A stretch of 64,000 nucleotides of DNA from positions 49,102,501 through 49,166,500 of the forward strand of contig NC_077240.1 of assembly GCF_947179165.1 (NCBI RefSeq), given 5' to 3'. This stretch comes from Solanum dulcamara (lineage: Eukaryota; Streptophyta; Magnoliopsida; Solanales; Solanaceae). Positions 47,646 to 59,820 of this stretch are shown here, piece after piece. Made by a program: the position numbers and the translations under genes. The first letter of the stretch is position 1. The number at the start of each line of letters is the position of its first letter. Under the pieces are notes generated by a model that did no database searches, was not told where the DNA came from, and saw nothing but the letters and a program-made list of their open reading frames with translations.

Positions 47646-48782
47646 ACCTTGTCTGAGTTATTCCTTATCCTGTTCGCCTCGTCGTCCTTTGAACCTATCC
47701 AACATAAAATTAATATGAATATCAACCCTTCTTAACTTTCCAGCATCTTAGGTTACACCTTAGTATTAATGGAATCTAATACCTTAGTCGTTTCCTTGAC
47801 AAGTTCTTTAGTTTGTTAAGGAGTTAACGAAAATTGGGCAGCACCTCCCCTACAATGTGCCTTATCAGAATTTCCAATTAGGTCCCTAAGACCTACAATC
47901 AACCAACAACAACAACCTGCAGCAATTCACACCAACAATATACAACATAAACTCCAAACGACTTATTCAAAAATACGATATCACAATAGGGCGTCTAGCC
48001 TTTATTTTGTAACGCCTTTAACTATATGAAATGAGGGGTCGTGTGGCTGCAACCAGAAGCATCCACACCCCTTTTAGAATGCATTTAGTCACTTCAACAA
48101 TACATTACACCCCTGCAGCAGCAACTCACAAGAACAACCCCTTACTTCGACGATAATTCGACTATAACGACTACAATTTGGATTGTCTTCAACGCCAAGC
48201 ATTTCTATATTGTTTTAACGTTTCCAGCCACACAAAAGGTGTATAATGCACTCCATAACAACACCATAAATTCCAAATTGAAATGTGAAACCTTACCTTA
48301 CCCGAATTTAGCCAAAATTGTCAAACTGCAACTCGGAACTTCTCCAAACACGCTGAAATTGAGCGGGCTGTTTGTATTACTTCTTCGCTTCCCCAAATTG
48401 AAATTTTATGTTATTAAAAACCATTATAAACTTAGGGAAACTTTAAATAATTAATTCACGGAATGGAACCCGGAAGCTTACCCCAAAAGGGCCAAACCCG
48501 TAGCCCTCTTTCCTTGCCCCTTTAACGTTTTTCTCTTTTTTTTCTTCCAAATTTCCGATTGTAAAGATGAAGTTTTGGTTCCATAAACATAATAAAACAC
48601 ATATATACACATCCACATACTTAGGGAACATCGTAGATAATTAATTCATGGAAGAAAAGTGAAGAACTTACCTTAATTCTTCTTGAACCATGGCTGTCGT
48701 AGTACTCTCTTCCTCTCACGTTTTCTCTCTATGTTTTGCTGATTTTTTTGGACTCCAAATGACTTAAGAGTCATTAACACTT

Positions 48783-48790
48783 ATATATAT
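48783..48790 (-). promoter_or_regulatory. TATA box, A4 5' LTR
   Basis: ATATATAT at the position matching 42415 in the other LTR. Confidence 0.5.
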
Positions 48791-48909
48791 GGTTCCTTAG
48801 GAAGTGCACGTGTCATCCCCTAAGGGTGACACGTGTCAAGCCCTTATTGGGCCACGGATCTACCCTTAGCCTCTAAGGCTACCACGTGTCCTTGGTGGGG
48901 CCCATCCCC

Positions 48910-48978
48910 AAGTAGGTGGGTCACCTACTTGACCCCAAGTAGGTGGGTCACCTACTTGACCCCAAGTAGGTGGGTCAC
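48910..48978. repeat. 27-bp tandem of AAGTAGGTG hairpins
   Basis: Hairpins at 48910-48930 and 48937-48957 (AAGTAGGTG, GGT, CACCTACTT) and a third partial copy from 48964. The left LTR has only two, the second with changed arms. Confidence 0.85.
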
Positions 48979-49302
48979 CTGCTGCCACGTGGAACTTCCC
49001 TAGGCTTCCATGTGGCACCTCCTTTTTCTGCCACGTGTCGCCTTCTCCTCTCTCCCGTGGGTTTGTAATCTCTTCTTACCCTACGACACATTTCTTATCC
49101 TCCACCCCAAGTCCTACGACTCATTTCTTAGCCTCCAACTCTTTTCGGATTCTTATGACTCTATTTACAACCTTCCTTCTTGCGAGGTATCACAATCTTC
49201 TTTCCTTAGAGTTGTTTGGTGTGTGTGGACAATAAGGGTCTCATGGCTACTTTCAAGACGATTAGGGACACGTGTCAAGGTACAAAAGTGCGGGGTATAA
49301 CA

Positions 49303-49307
49303 GTATG
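49303..49307. repeat. Target site duplication of A4, right copy
   Basis: GTATG, identical to 40213-40217. Confidence 0.9.
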
Positions 49308-52145
49308 ATAATTAAGAAATCACTGTTCCTGTATTTTATAAATGAGTCATACATGTCATTGTCATATGCCGTACCCGGCCCATTATGAGACCCGGTAAAT
49401 AAAATCATGTACACGTATACCATATCCGGCCCATTATGAAACAGGATGCCATAATCCCATCATCATATCATTATATTTTCATATCATCATATACCGTACC
49501 AGGTCCTCTAGTAAGGGACTCGGTGAATAGTGTAGTGACACTGTGCACGATAACATACCCAGCCCGAGACTCGGTAAATAATATAATAATAGTATGAAGG
49601 AGTGGAATATCATGAGCAACCATATACACTTATATTATCATCTGAGATTCAATAGAATAATCAAAATAAACCATTATTTGTAAATCAAGATCGTAGTCAT
49701 CTCAAGTACCCTTCGAATGTCATTATGAATTATACCAAATATGAATTATACCGAAATATGAATTATACAAAAATATGAATTATACCAAAATAGGATGGCT
49801 AGAATCATATACATGTATCAAGATATAATTATATAATTTCTGGAAATCAAGAACATTAGCCATCCTAGTGTATCTAAGAATAAGAGCTTCTTTGAAATTT
49901 ATACATTCGTCATCAGTTTGTTTCATGTGGATCATGCCAAAAGAAAGAAAGTTTAGCTTTACATAACTTTAGCATTTATATGCACACAATACATATATGC
50001 TGCCCAATAGCGTCTCAACCTATATTAAAACGTTAAGCACTACGGTTAAGCTATGGAAAGGCATAAAATGTACTTTATCGTTAGTAGGTCATTTCTATAA
50101 AATTGGAAAGCAGCTCCCTTATAATGCTCACTCTCTTTACCTCCAATTCAGCCATACAACCACCAAGCAACATCAACAATCACACATTCAAATGCCATGT
50201 TAGGACTAGCCAAGACGAGATTCAAGAATGCTCTGAACAGCCCACATAACAATTGACTTCCGTTAATTATCAATATGATGACTACGATGCTATTGAATTA
50301 CCCCTAATAGGTTGAAGCCACCACACTCTACCAAAATAATTTACAACAACCCAATAATTATAACCTTACAATGCATAATCGTGACTATACTTAATTCTTC
50401 AATTCAACACAAGCAGCCACACATTACAACCAACCCTTAAATTAATTACAACTCCAACTTGACATGTCAAATTCTTTCATTTTTATTATGTAATCAGCAC
50501 AATAATAACACAAACAAATAAGATCATTCTCAATACAATACAATTATAACTTTAAATGTTAAATTCCTTTAGTTTCATCATATAACCAATGAAAACAAAA
50601 ACCACAACATTAATCAAAACTAATCCACCATTTTTAGATTAAAACAGCCCCAATGCGGCCCAAACAGAGATTTAACATTAACTTATACAATCCCTTTACT
50701 TTTAACACATAATCCATAACAATAATAGCAACAACAACAATCAGCCCAATCTAATTCAAGCAACTCCAATTCTGTCCATTTCAACACCAATACTAATCAT
50801 GGAGTTTTCTTACTTCCAATTCCATTTAATACAAGTTAATCTCTTCATTATAACATTATATCTAAGTTAAGGCATCCCACATTCATAACATTTGACAAAA
50901 ATCCAAATCCACATACAACTACTACATCTTCAAGTTATCTTTAATGATCCATAGTCGTAACGTTTTCATTGAAACAATCCTTCAATAGTCCAAACAACAT
51001 ACAACACAATATATATTCTTAACTATCATTAATATTCTAAGCTCAATAAGAATAACAATAACATAACAAAACAACCCCTAACTGACAACACAAAGATGCT
51101 CGAAAACCTTGTGAATACTTGTGAACACACCAAGGAAACTACATACGATTTTTTACACCTTATTTTATACTATCTTTTCATCTAATTTTCATGAGACATA
51201 GCAGCATCCACAAGACAATTATATCACCTATTCATAAGCAAGTAAACCATATTATTATCACTATAATCCTTACAACAGCCCACAAACCAATTTAATTTCA
51301 ACTTTAACCATTAAATACCTTTATTTTCATCATAAAATCTATAACAATAACAATCAAAATACTAAGGAAAATTAGTCCACCATCATCTACACCAAATATC
51401 CCCCCAATGGCTCAACCATAATTCAACATCAACACCCATAATTTCATACATTCATCACATATTTATACACTCACAACACGTCCAAACTCACCCTAAAATA
51501 TATAAAAAATGATCAACTCTAACAAATTGGCTCCTTAATTTGCTGAAATTTGAGGACTAAAATGTTAGGCCTTCATGTTGTCTCAAAACTTCTTCACGTT
51601 TTTACTTACTTTCATTTGATTGAAAATACCTTGGAGAATTAACTTATGTATCAAAATTTGGGGATTGATTTGCTCATCCATGGCCGTGAGGTGCCATGGC
51701 TTAGACTCTCTCTCTCTTTACCTCTATGTCTTGTTGAAGAAAAATGAAATGAGTTGGCTGATACTTTGGTCAACAAGTAGACAATGTGTTTTGGCCAATA
51801 AACCTACTTGTCCCCTATTAAAGCATGGGCCAATCAGATTTGGCCATGTGCCAGTGGAGACCACTTTTCATCACACTTCTAGCTTAATTCATCTTAATTA
51901 ATCCCAAATCCCCACTTAATAATCCAATCATGGTTAATTAATCCCTAATCTCAACTAATATTTCTACACTGATTGAAATTTACAAAAAGTCTAGCCATTT
52001 TAAAATTCAAAATTAAGAGTCCTTGAATTTATGTCCATTTGCTTACGAATAGTCCAATGTGTAAAAATACGAAATATAACACCACCCTTAACATGAGTCG
52101 ACTTGCTTGCGAATAATTTGATATATAAATAAATGGGGTATAATA
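49303..52145 (-). repeat. A3 solo LTR, right segment
   Basis: Continues the A-type LTR from 40217: GTACCCGGCCCATTATGAGACC strips near 49370, degraded CCGTACC repeats to 49560, then a long AT-rich, ACA-rich tract (49600-51500). After it come the CCATGTGCCAGTGGAGACCAC block (51845) shared with A6 and a GGGGTATAATA end at 52145. The last 110 bases contain an imperfect duplication (CTTACGAATAG... and CTTGCGAATAA...). No gene seen in this 2.8 kb. Confidence 0.75.
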
Positions 52146-52860
52146 TATCATTAGCGATGGAGATAAGCATTTTATAAATAAAATGATAAAATATCTGTTA
52201 GCTAAGTTTGGTGTCATGCACAAGGTCGCCACAGCATATTACCCCCAAACTAGAGGACAGGTTGAAGTATCAAATCGTGAAGTGAAGCAAATCCTTTAGA
52301 AAACAATCAATGCTATAAGAAAAGACTCAGCAATCAAGCTAGATGAAGTGCTCTGGGCCTACAAGACTACCTACAAAATACCAATTGGCACTTCACCGTA
52401 CCATATGGTATTCGGAAAAGCATGTCTCCTGTTAGTGGAGCTAGAGCACCAAGCATATTGGGCCATCCAAAAGTTGAACCTAGACCTAGAGTTAGCAAGT
52501 AGAGAGTGTATGGATCAGCTCCATAAATTAGAGTGATTCAGACTCCACTCTTATCAGAATGCAAAGTTGTATAAAGAGAAGATGAAGCAATGGCATGAGA
52601 ATCATATAATCACTCGAACATTTTAGCCAGGCCAAAAAATCTTGCTCTTTAACTCGCGTTTATATCTTTTTCCAGGTAAACTTCGATCAAAATGGAGTAG
52701 ACCATTTGAGATGGTGCGAATGTCGGCATATGGAGCCGTGGAACTATGGAATGGCATCAAATAGACCACATTCATGGTAAATGGCCAACGTTTAAGCACT
52801 ATTTTGGGCAAGACGTCGATCATGAGAAAGAAAAAATGAGCTCAAGAATGAATGAAGCTA
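52146..52860 (+). pseudogene. D integrase, 3' part
   Basis: Resumes as [44 protein letters not shown] with the second Asp and the Glu of the triad, then [54 protein letters not shown] and FRLHSYQNAKLYKEKMKQWHENHI. Stops at about 52299, 52534 and 52624. It ends with a SRAATLN stretch and then the GGGAGGCAACTCATGA strip that follows pol in Athila elements. Confidence 0.88.
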
Positions 52861-54155
52861 CAACTGAGTCGTGCTGCAACTTTAAATTAAGCTTTGCATG
52901 GGAGGCAACTCATGAGGTAGTATAAAATATTTTTAATTAGAGGTTATAACTGATTTTGTTTCTAGTCTGCTAAAATTTTATTTTGTTTTAGTGTATATTA
53001 ACAAAAACAAAATTAAAAAAAAAGTTTGGACGATTCATAAATAGTGTAGTCTGTGATGTCTCCACGTCGTGGACTTGCTCCACTACCATTTAATTTTTGC
53101 CCAGGTATGTTTTCAAATATTTTTGGTGAAAATACATTCCAAGGAAAGTGTGCACCAGGTCGCGTACCTGGTTTATTTCTATAAAAATTGAATTTTAGAA
53201 TTTTGGCACGCTAAACATGAGCTTCTGAGACAAGTCTGCGTCGTGGACCTGAGGCACTTTTTGGGAATTTTCAATTAGAAATACGGATTTAACCCATTTT
53301 TAATTATTTTTACTTGACCTATTCAGTTTTTAACACCTAAATAGACCCTTTTAACTCCTTATTTTCATCAAATTATTCGCCTCTTATTCTTCTACTCTCA
53401 AAAATTCCTTTCTTCTAAACAATTCCACAGTGCATGCATTCAATTCAAGCAAGATTTTGTGAATTTGTCCTTCACACCAATACGGTATGTGTTCTTGAAC
53501 TACTTTTAGGATTTGAATTGTTGAAGTTTACATAAGTAAGTTCTTGGGCTTTAGGATTTGACTCAATGTAATTGATTCTCATTGTTCTTAGATTGAAATT
53601 GTTATGGGTGTGTAAAATTGCTGAGAAATTGATTGTTGTGGTTAATTGATTATGGGTTAAGTTCTTGAACTCTAACTCTAATTTTAATGTTAGAGAAAAT
53701 GGATGTTTGTGGTTGTTATAGATAATGTATGTTGAATTCTTGAGTAAGCATATATAAGGTATTGTGTTGAAGTTGGTTTGATTTGTGAAAATAGTGTGGA
53801 GTGAGTTTCTATTGTTCTAAATTTTGGGTTGAAATTATGCTTGAAGTTAGGAGAAATAATTTTGGATAATACTTTGTTTGTTGAATCATGTATACTTCTT
53901 TTAGAGGGGAATGCTAGAATACAAAAGGCTTCTGTGAATTCGTATAGTATTGGATTCACTATGTTGATTAATTGAAGAATGTATTGGTTTGTTAGCACGT
54001 TTGCAAATATTATTCAAATGAAGGAAAGTATGATTACCTTCATATCACTTGCATACTAATAAAAGGCTTAAGTGTAGGATTGCTGGCCTAAAGTTCGAAT
54101 GCACATCTAACGCTCCTATATGTTTTGTTTTTTAGTGGCTTGCTTGCAGAAAAAA
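52861..54155 (+). other. D spacer between pol and ORF2, leader-like with possible intron
   Basis: No coding capacity seen. It carries GTCCACG/CGTGGAC palindromes (TCCACGTCGTGGACTT near 53064, CCAGGTCGCGTACCTGG near 53155, GTCTGCGTCGTGGACCT near 53234). Then comes a CT-rich leader with a donor-like GGTATGTG (GT at 53485) and an acceptor-like TTGCTTGCAG (AG ends 54149), six bases before the ORF2 ATG. This layout resembles the promoter-leader part of the C LTRs. I infer an ORF2 transcript leader with a 665-base intron. Confidence 0.5.
53061..53254. repeat. GTCCACG/CGTGGAC palindromes in D spacer
   Basis: Three copies within 195 bases; same motif class as in the D and C LTRs. Confidence 0.55.
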
Positions 54156-54308
54156 ATGTCATCTAGACGAAGGCCCAAAAAGGAACCAGAAGGCCCTACA
54201 GTAGAAAGAGAGAGAGAGGGTCACCCTCTGTACCACCTTCCCCACCTATGCCTTGAGGTCAATCTCATCGATTTGACTTGAGAGCGATACATCCAATAGG
54301 AAAGAATT
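54156..54308 (+). pseudogene. D ORF2, 5' part (extra Athila ORF)
   Basis: ATG at 54156 opens MSSRRRPKKEPEGPTVERE, a basic, likely nuclear-targeting start. The frame meets TGA at about 54279. The reading AIHPIGKN just before the A5 insertion continues after it at 58100 without loss of frame. See the second part for the identity. Confidence 0.65.
54304..54308. repeat. Target site duplication of A5, left copy
   Basis: GAATT, repeated exactly at 58095-58099. Confidence 0.85.
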
Positions 54309-57300
54309 TGTTATGACCCAACCCTGTAGGCCGCGAGTGGGATCCGACCTGGACCCTCTTATACGTGTTTATCAGCTACACTTAAGTTGAACCGTGTGTG
54401 ATGTGATACTATACACAAAAACTTCAATAGTTTAAAACTTTTTCATGTACCTGTAGCCTCTTTCATTCGTATCGTATCATGAAAGGGCACGTGCCGATGA
54501 GGCTGCCATAATATAAAAAAACTTTTACAACATGCCGTATAGGCACCATCGAAACATACTTATAAACAACCCACATCCATATGTCTACAGACCTCTAGGA
54601 ATAGTAACAACAACATATGACGGGACAGGGCCCCTGCCGTACCCCTAAATGTACAAATATATACATTAAGTGACCAGTATCAAAAATTAGGCTCCAAAAC
54701 AGTGAAGCACTTCCGACATAACTGAGATGAACTCCTACGCTAATAAATCTCCAGAATGAACATTTGTACCTGCGGGCATAAAACGCAGCCCCCCGAGAAA
54801 AGGGGGTCAGTACGATATATGTATTGAGTATGTAAAATATAACACATCGTAACTGAGGCCATAACTGAAATAGGGATGCAGGGGACAAGTATAACAACTT
54901 AACGAATTACTGTACCTGCACCTTAGGACACGTAAATCATACACATCATCATATGCTGTGCTCGGCCCTCTAGTAACTCGGTGTTATAATCACTTTCTCA
55001 TATTCACAGGTCATCATATCATCATATATTTCATTTCATCATATCATCGTATACGGTATAATCTTATCATGTAGGTCATCGTATTATATCCGGTTCACTA
55101 CGGGGCTCGGGGTCGCAAATGTATCACTCTAATCTCATATGCAAGCCTACATAAAGTATCTGGCCCCTGTAGTGAGGGACTGGGTGAATGGAGTGGTGTA
55201 CGTCTATAGCGTACCATCAAAATATACATACTGTATCTGGCCCTCTAAGAAGGGACTCGGTGTTCCTTTCTTATTTCTCCATATGTACCGTCATATTACA
55301 GTTGGCCCAGGACTCGGTGAATAATCGTATCATCATAACATATAACATATATCACACCTCACATACGGAATCGTCTCCTCGTACGTGGAAATGTACAAAT
55401 CCGGCTTGGGACGCAGTGAAAGAAATAGTAAAACTATGCACGATAACTATTCCCAGCCCATCGTAGGACGCGGTGAAGGATGGGTTACAGTATGCATGAG
55501 TAGAGTAGTGGGAAACTATATGCAACTAAGTCATTATCTGAAACTCGATGAAACAGTCGAGTAAACTGTCACCTGAAGACTAGGGGAGTAATTATCCGAG
55601 GTACCCCTTTAGATGTCATTAGGGCTTACATCAGTTAGGGCTTCAGGGATCACAGACATGCATTAAGATAATGCCACACAATTTATGCAATTAGAAATAT
55701 AGTCTATGCAATCAGAAACACAATTTATCTAGTCAAAGACTCAACTTATACAATCAGACGCATTTATCATTTCACAGCCTTTAAAAAGAAGAGCTGGTAC
55801 CTCCACTTATTATTCATTATATAGCAGGCTCGAGAATAGTGGTTTGACTACTTTCAGACTTTTAATGGTCATAAGTGACTATAAGTCATGAGTTATACTA
55901 AGAGCTCATGATTGGAATTTCCTCTAAACCTATATCATATATCATTTAACTTAACATTAAGCCATTCCAAAGGAAAGAAGAGATGGGCTTCACATGTACT
56001 AGTTTTCATCACATAGAAGACTTAAAGGTAGTAACTCAGCTATTGCAGAAGTTCTAATATCAAGAAGTAAACAAGAGTCTCGACTCATACTCAGGGCTTT
56101 ACGAATGGATTGAATCCCAAATATCATATACATATCATTCATAACTTAACTCTAAGACATGCCAAAATAAAAGAAGAATAGCTCTACATACTTATTCCAA
56201 AAATACGCCAAAAGAAAGCTTCACATACATTGTCTGAATTATTCCTTATCCTTCTTGCCTCGCCGTCCTTTGAGCCTATTCAACATGAAAGTAATATGAA
56301 TATCAACCCCTTTTCCTTTCCAGCACCCTAGGTTACACCTTAGTATTAATGGAATCTATTTCCTTAGTTGTTTCCCCGACTAGTTCTATTATTCGCTAAG
56401 GCGTCAATGAAAATTGAGCAGTACCTCCCCTATAATGTGCCCTATCCAAATTTCCAATTAGGTCCCTAAGACCTACAGCCAACCAACAACAACAACCTGC
56501 AGCAATTCACACCAACAATATACAACATAACTCCAAATGACTTATTCAAAAATACGATATCACGATAGGGTGTCTAGCCTTTATTTTGTAACGCCTTTTA
56601 TTATACGCAACGAGGGGTCGTATGGCTGAAACCAGCAGCATCCACATCCCTTTTAGAATGAATTTAGGACCTGCAACAATACATTACACCCCTGAATCAA
56701 TAACTCATATGAACGACACTATACTTCGACGACAATTTAACTATAGTGATTCCAATTTAGTTTATTTCGAACGTCGAGCATTTCTACTACATCTTTAAAA
56801 TTCCAGCAGCATACAAGGGGTGTAATACATCATATAACAACACCATAAACTTAAAATTGAAAGTAAATACCTTACCTTTCCCAAAATTGGCCAAAACTCG
56901 CCAAAGCTATCAAAACGTGAATTCTGGACAGCCTACTGTCTTGTATTGTCGCTTAGTTTCAAATTAACCCTACAGCAATTGTTTACAAAACGATATGTCC
57001 AAAATACCAACAACAGTCCTTGTAGAATTTCTAAAATGAAATCTGGGCAGCAGCTCCCCCATGCTTCACAACCCTTTTTCGAGTAGAGAAAAGAAAAACT
57101 GGGTTTTAGAGTCTAAATGAAAGTTATAGCACTATGAAATAGATTTCCAAAACATCTTGAATCACTTGAAACAAAGACTTACACAAGGAGTTATACTTGT
57201 ATTACTAACAGTAGTTTGATTCAAAAATGGGTTTGTTCCCTAGCGTTTTGTCATTAAGCTTCTCTTAGTTTTCCAAGTGTAGAACTGAAAATATGGTTCC

Positions 57301-58094
57301 TTAGGCATCGTAATATACATATATACACCTCCACGTACTTGAGGAAAACCATATATAATTAATTCACGAAGAGAAAATTAGAAACTTACCTTAGTTTTTC
57401 TCTTAAGCCGTGGCTGCCTTCTTTGGCTCTCTAACGTTTTTCTCTCTTCCTTTCTCTTATGTTTGCTTAACTTTTGGATAAACAACTTACCTTAAGAGTC
57501 ATACAACAAAAATACATAGGCTACCTTGGAGGTGACATATGTCATCCCCTTAGGGTGACACGTGTCGAGCCATAATTGGCCACTATATCATGCTACCAAC
57601 TAGGGGCTGCCACATGGCAGTAGGGTCCACCCTCCCGCAAGCATCTGCATCACCTACTTGACCCTAAGTAGGTGCATCACCTACTTGCTTGAGGTGCTAC
57701 CATATGTCGCTCCTCTATTGGCTGCCACGCGTCGTCTTTTCCTCTTCCTTGTGGGTTCGTAATCTCGTCTTATTTTAGGAGCCTATGTAATCCATGCTAT
57801 GTAAGCTTGGTATGTCCTTAAGCAACCCAACCATATAAGACTTTTAAATTAGTAGCTTACGTAGGTAAATTGACTCCTATGACTCATTACTTGGCGTACA
57901 ATTCCTTTTAAATTCTTATGACTCTATTTCCAACCTTCTCTACTATAGGGTATCACATTCTCCTTTTTTTGGAGTCGTTTGATAGTGTCGTAGCTTATCC
58001 GACTAACATTATGACTTCTAAGAACCTTAAGAGCCTTCCCAGAAATTAGGAAGCTTACGAAGCATTCCAAGGTACCAAAGTACGGGGTGTAATA
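54309..58094 (-). repeat. A5 solo LTR (3786 bp)
   Basis: Minus strand starts TATTACACCCCGTAC (58094) and ends GTCATAACA (54309). There is one LTR only, no internal region, and an exact GAATT duplication on both sides: a textbook solo LTR from recombination between the two LTRs of a full insertion. Its layout is like A1 (degraded GTACC repeats 54950-55470, perfect AAGTAGGTG hairpin at 57666-57686). No gene inside. Confidence 0.92.
57666..57686. repeat. AAGTAGGTG hairpin, A5
   Basis: AAGTAGGTG, loop CAT, CACCTACTT; perfect arms. Confidence 0.8.
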
Positions 58095-58099
58095 GAATT
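58095..58099. repeat. Target site duplication of A5, right copy
   Basis: GAATT, identical to 54304-54308. Confidence 0.85.
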
Positions 58100-59017
58100 G
58101 GTAGAAGCGACACACTGAATCTCTCTATCTATCAGATATGCCCATTGATAAAGAAAGATTCGCCAGAGACTACCCACTAATCATGAGAAGAATAGAGGAG
58201 CTTAATATGAATTTCTTATTCACTGACCCGAAGCCATGCAATTTGCATGTGGTGCGGGAATTTTATGCAAATTATCAATCAAATCAGCACACTCATTACA
58301 TTATAGTGTGAGGGGTTGATGTTCCTCTATCTCCAATGGCCATCAATGAGATATTGGAAAATCTTAAGTTGCCTAGCACCGCCCAGACAGAGTTTAATAT
58401 TACACCACCATACAGGGATGTTCGTCATACTTTACATGGGTCAGGTCAATAGCAAAATAGGTACATCATGAGTTACAAGGCCACCAAAGCACATTCCCAT
58501 ATGGTCATCTTAAAAAAGAAGCACGTGTGTGGGTGAAAATTATCATGCACAGCCTTATAATGCGGGATAGAGTGTGTTTGGTCTATGCCCTTATGAAAGG
58601 GATGGACGTCAATGTTGGTGCTGTTGTCAAATCAACCATCCATAAGTGTAGAGTCCATCGAGGTAGAGGGTACATATTTGGAGGACTCATCCTAGAGAAA
58701 TGCCAAAGGGCTGGGTCCCCGAGGACCAATCTAAGAGTCTTATAATGGAACAAACATTAAGGGTCAAGACTACACTTACAGCACAGTCCTTACTACACAG
58801 GAGTGCCTGAGGTGCGATGATATGATAACAGCCCGAATGTGTTGGTCTGGAGATGCTTCAACACTGCACTGGAGGGCGCACCTCGACTGAAGAAGAACTC
58901 CAAGAGGTAGAAAAACAATATCCACTGAAATCCTATAGCTTTCCTAGGACTTGGGCTTGATTTTTATGAGCCTACTAAAGATGACATTCCTAGAAATGAG
59001 GATAGGAGGAGGACAGG
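58095..59017 (+). pseudogene. D ORF2, 3' part ('putative plant transposon protein' type)
   Basis: Reads MPIDKERFARDYPLIMRRIEELNMNFLF, CNLHVVREFYANYQSNQ, VPLSPMAINEILE, then (frame change) WVKIIMHSLIMRDRVCLVYALMKGMDVNVGAVVKSTIHKCRVHRGRGYIFGGLILEKCQRAGSP (58527-58740), then (another change) YTYSTVLTTQECLRCDDMITARM. This order matches the ORF that many solanaceous Athila-like elements carry after pol, listed in domain databases as a putative plant transposon protein. Its function is unknown; I assign only family resemblance. Several stops and at least two frameshifts. Cut off by A6 at 59018. Confidence 0.7.
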
Positions 59018-59368
59018 TGTTATATCCCATACTTTTTGTACATCAAAATATTTTTAAGCTTCTCTAAAGCTGCCATGTGATCTATGTTATCCATGAAGTT
59101 ATCAAATGATTCTAAGGAAAGGAGAATGTAACACCCTATATCTTGCATACACTAGCTCTATGTGAAGTAGTGATAGTTTGAAATAGGTTTGGAAGGATTT
59201 GAAAAGGGTTCGAGGCTAAATAATTTATCAAAGTAATCGACCTACCTGCTTAAGCTACTGGTTTGGATGTCTTACATAAATAAGCTACTTGAGTATACGT
59301 CTAGCTTAAGTAGCAAGAATCACATAGGTTCTTAAGGTAAGATTAATTGCTAACCTACTAAAAAGAAC

Positions 59369-59474
59369 AAGTAGGTGATGCACCTACTTAGAATGTGTGG
59401 ACTGTATTTAAATAAAAAAAAGGCAAGTAGGTGATGCAACTACTTACGAACTTGTGACAGAAATTAATAAGGTG
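59369..59474. repeat. Three AAGTAGGTG-type hairpins in A6
   Basis: 59369-59389 perfect with loop ATG; 59425-59445 with one arm change (CAACTACTT); third from 59466 with AATAAGGTG. Copy number exceeds the single hairpin of A2. Confidence 0.75.
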
Positions 59475-59809
59475 ATGCACCTACTTCCTTAAAGTAATGG
59501 ACAAGATTATTTCAAGATGCGAGATAGAGATTTTTATTCCCGTCTTTAATTAATACACGAATTGGTTATAGATTTTATTTGGTCTAGATTATTAAGTGGA
59601 GATTAGAGATTAATTGAGATTAATTAAGTTAATTAGACCACTAAGTGGTCTCCACCAAGACACGTGGCAGAATATGATTGGTGGGTGGATTATAGTAGGA
59701 TACGTGTTCACAATGCACACATGTCAAACCTGGACACATCACTTTTAGGGACTGCCATGGATGACCATGAGACACATATCAATGCTGGACATGTGTCACC
59801 CTTAGGGAC

Positions 59810-59820
59810 TATATATATAA
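59810..59820 (+). promoter_or_regulatory. TATA box, A6
   Basis: TATATATATAA directly after CCCTTAGGGAC; same context as 14244 and 21861. Confidence 0.6.

Larger units (their letters stand above)
40218..49302 (-). mobile_element. A4: complete A-family element with perfect GTATG duplication
   Basis: LTRs 40218-42979 and 46582-49302, internal 42980-46581, total 9085 bp. Flanked by GTATG on both sides, inside the A3 LTR. The LTRs differ at about 10 of the first 130 bases and much less further in. Internal region is 3.6 kb and, as in A2, holds only integrase and chromodomain remnants near the polypurine tract. Confidence 0.93.
46582..49302 (-). repeat. A4 5' LTR (2721 bp)
   Basis: Minus strand starts TGTTATACCCCGCAC at 49302 and ends GTCGTGACA at 46582. 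Holds the array 47349-47645, the hairpin tandem 48910-48978 and a TATA-like run at 48783-48790. Confidence 0.92.

Noticed and set aside
49600..51500. Long AT/ACA-rich tract as a possible host intergenic region
   Set aside because: It is bounded on both sides by A-type LTR sequence and keeps the LTR order, so I treat it as part of the A3 LTR. It has no gene signal.
58527..58745. 72-codon ORF as a small independent gene
   Set aside because: It is the middle of D ORF2; matching sequence continues in other frames upstream and downstream.
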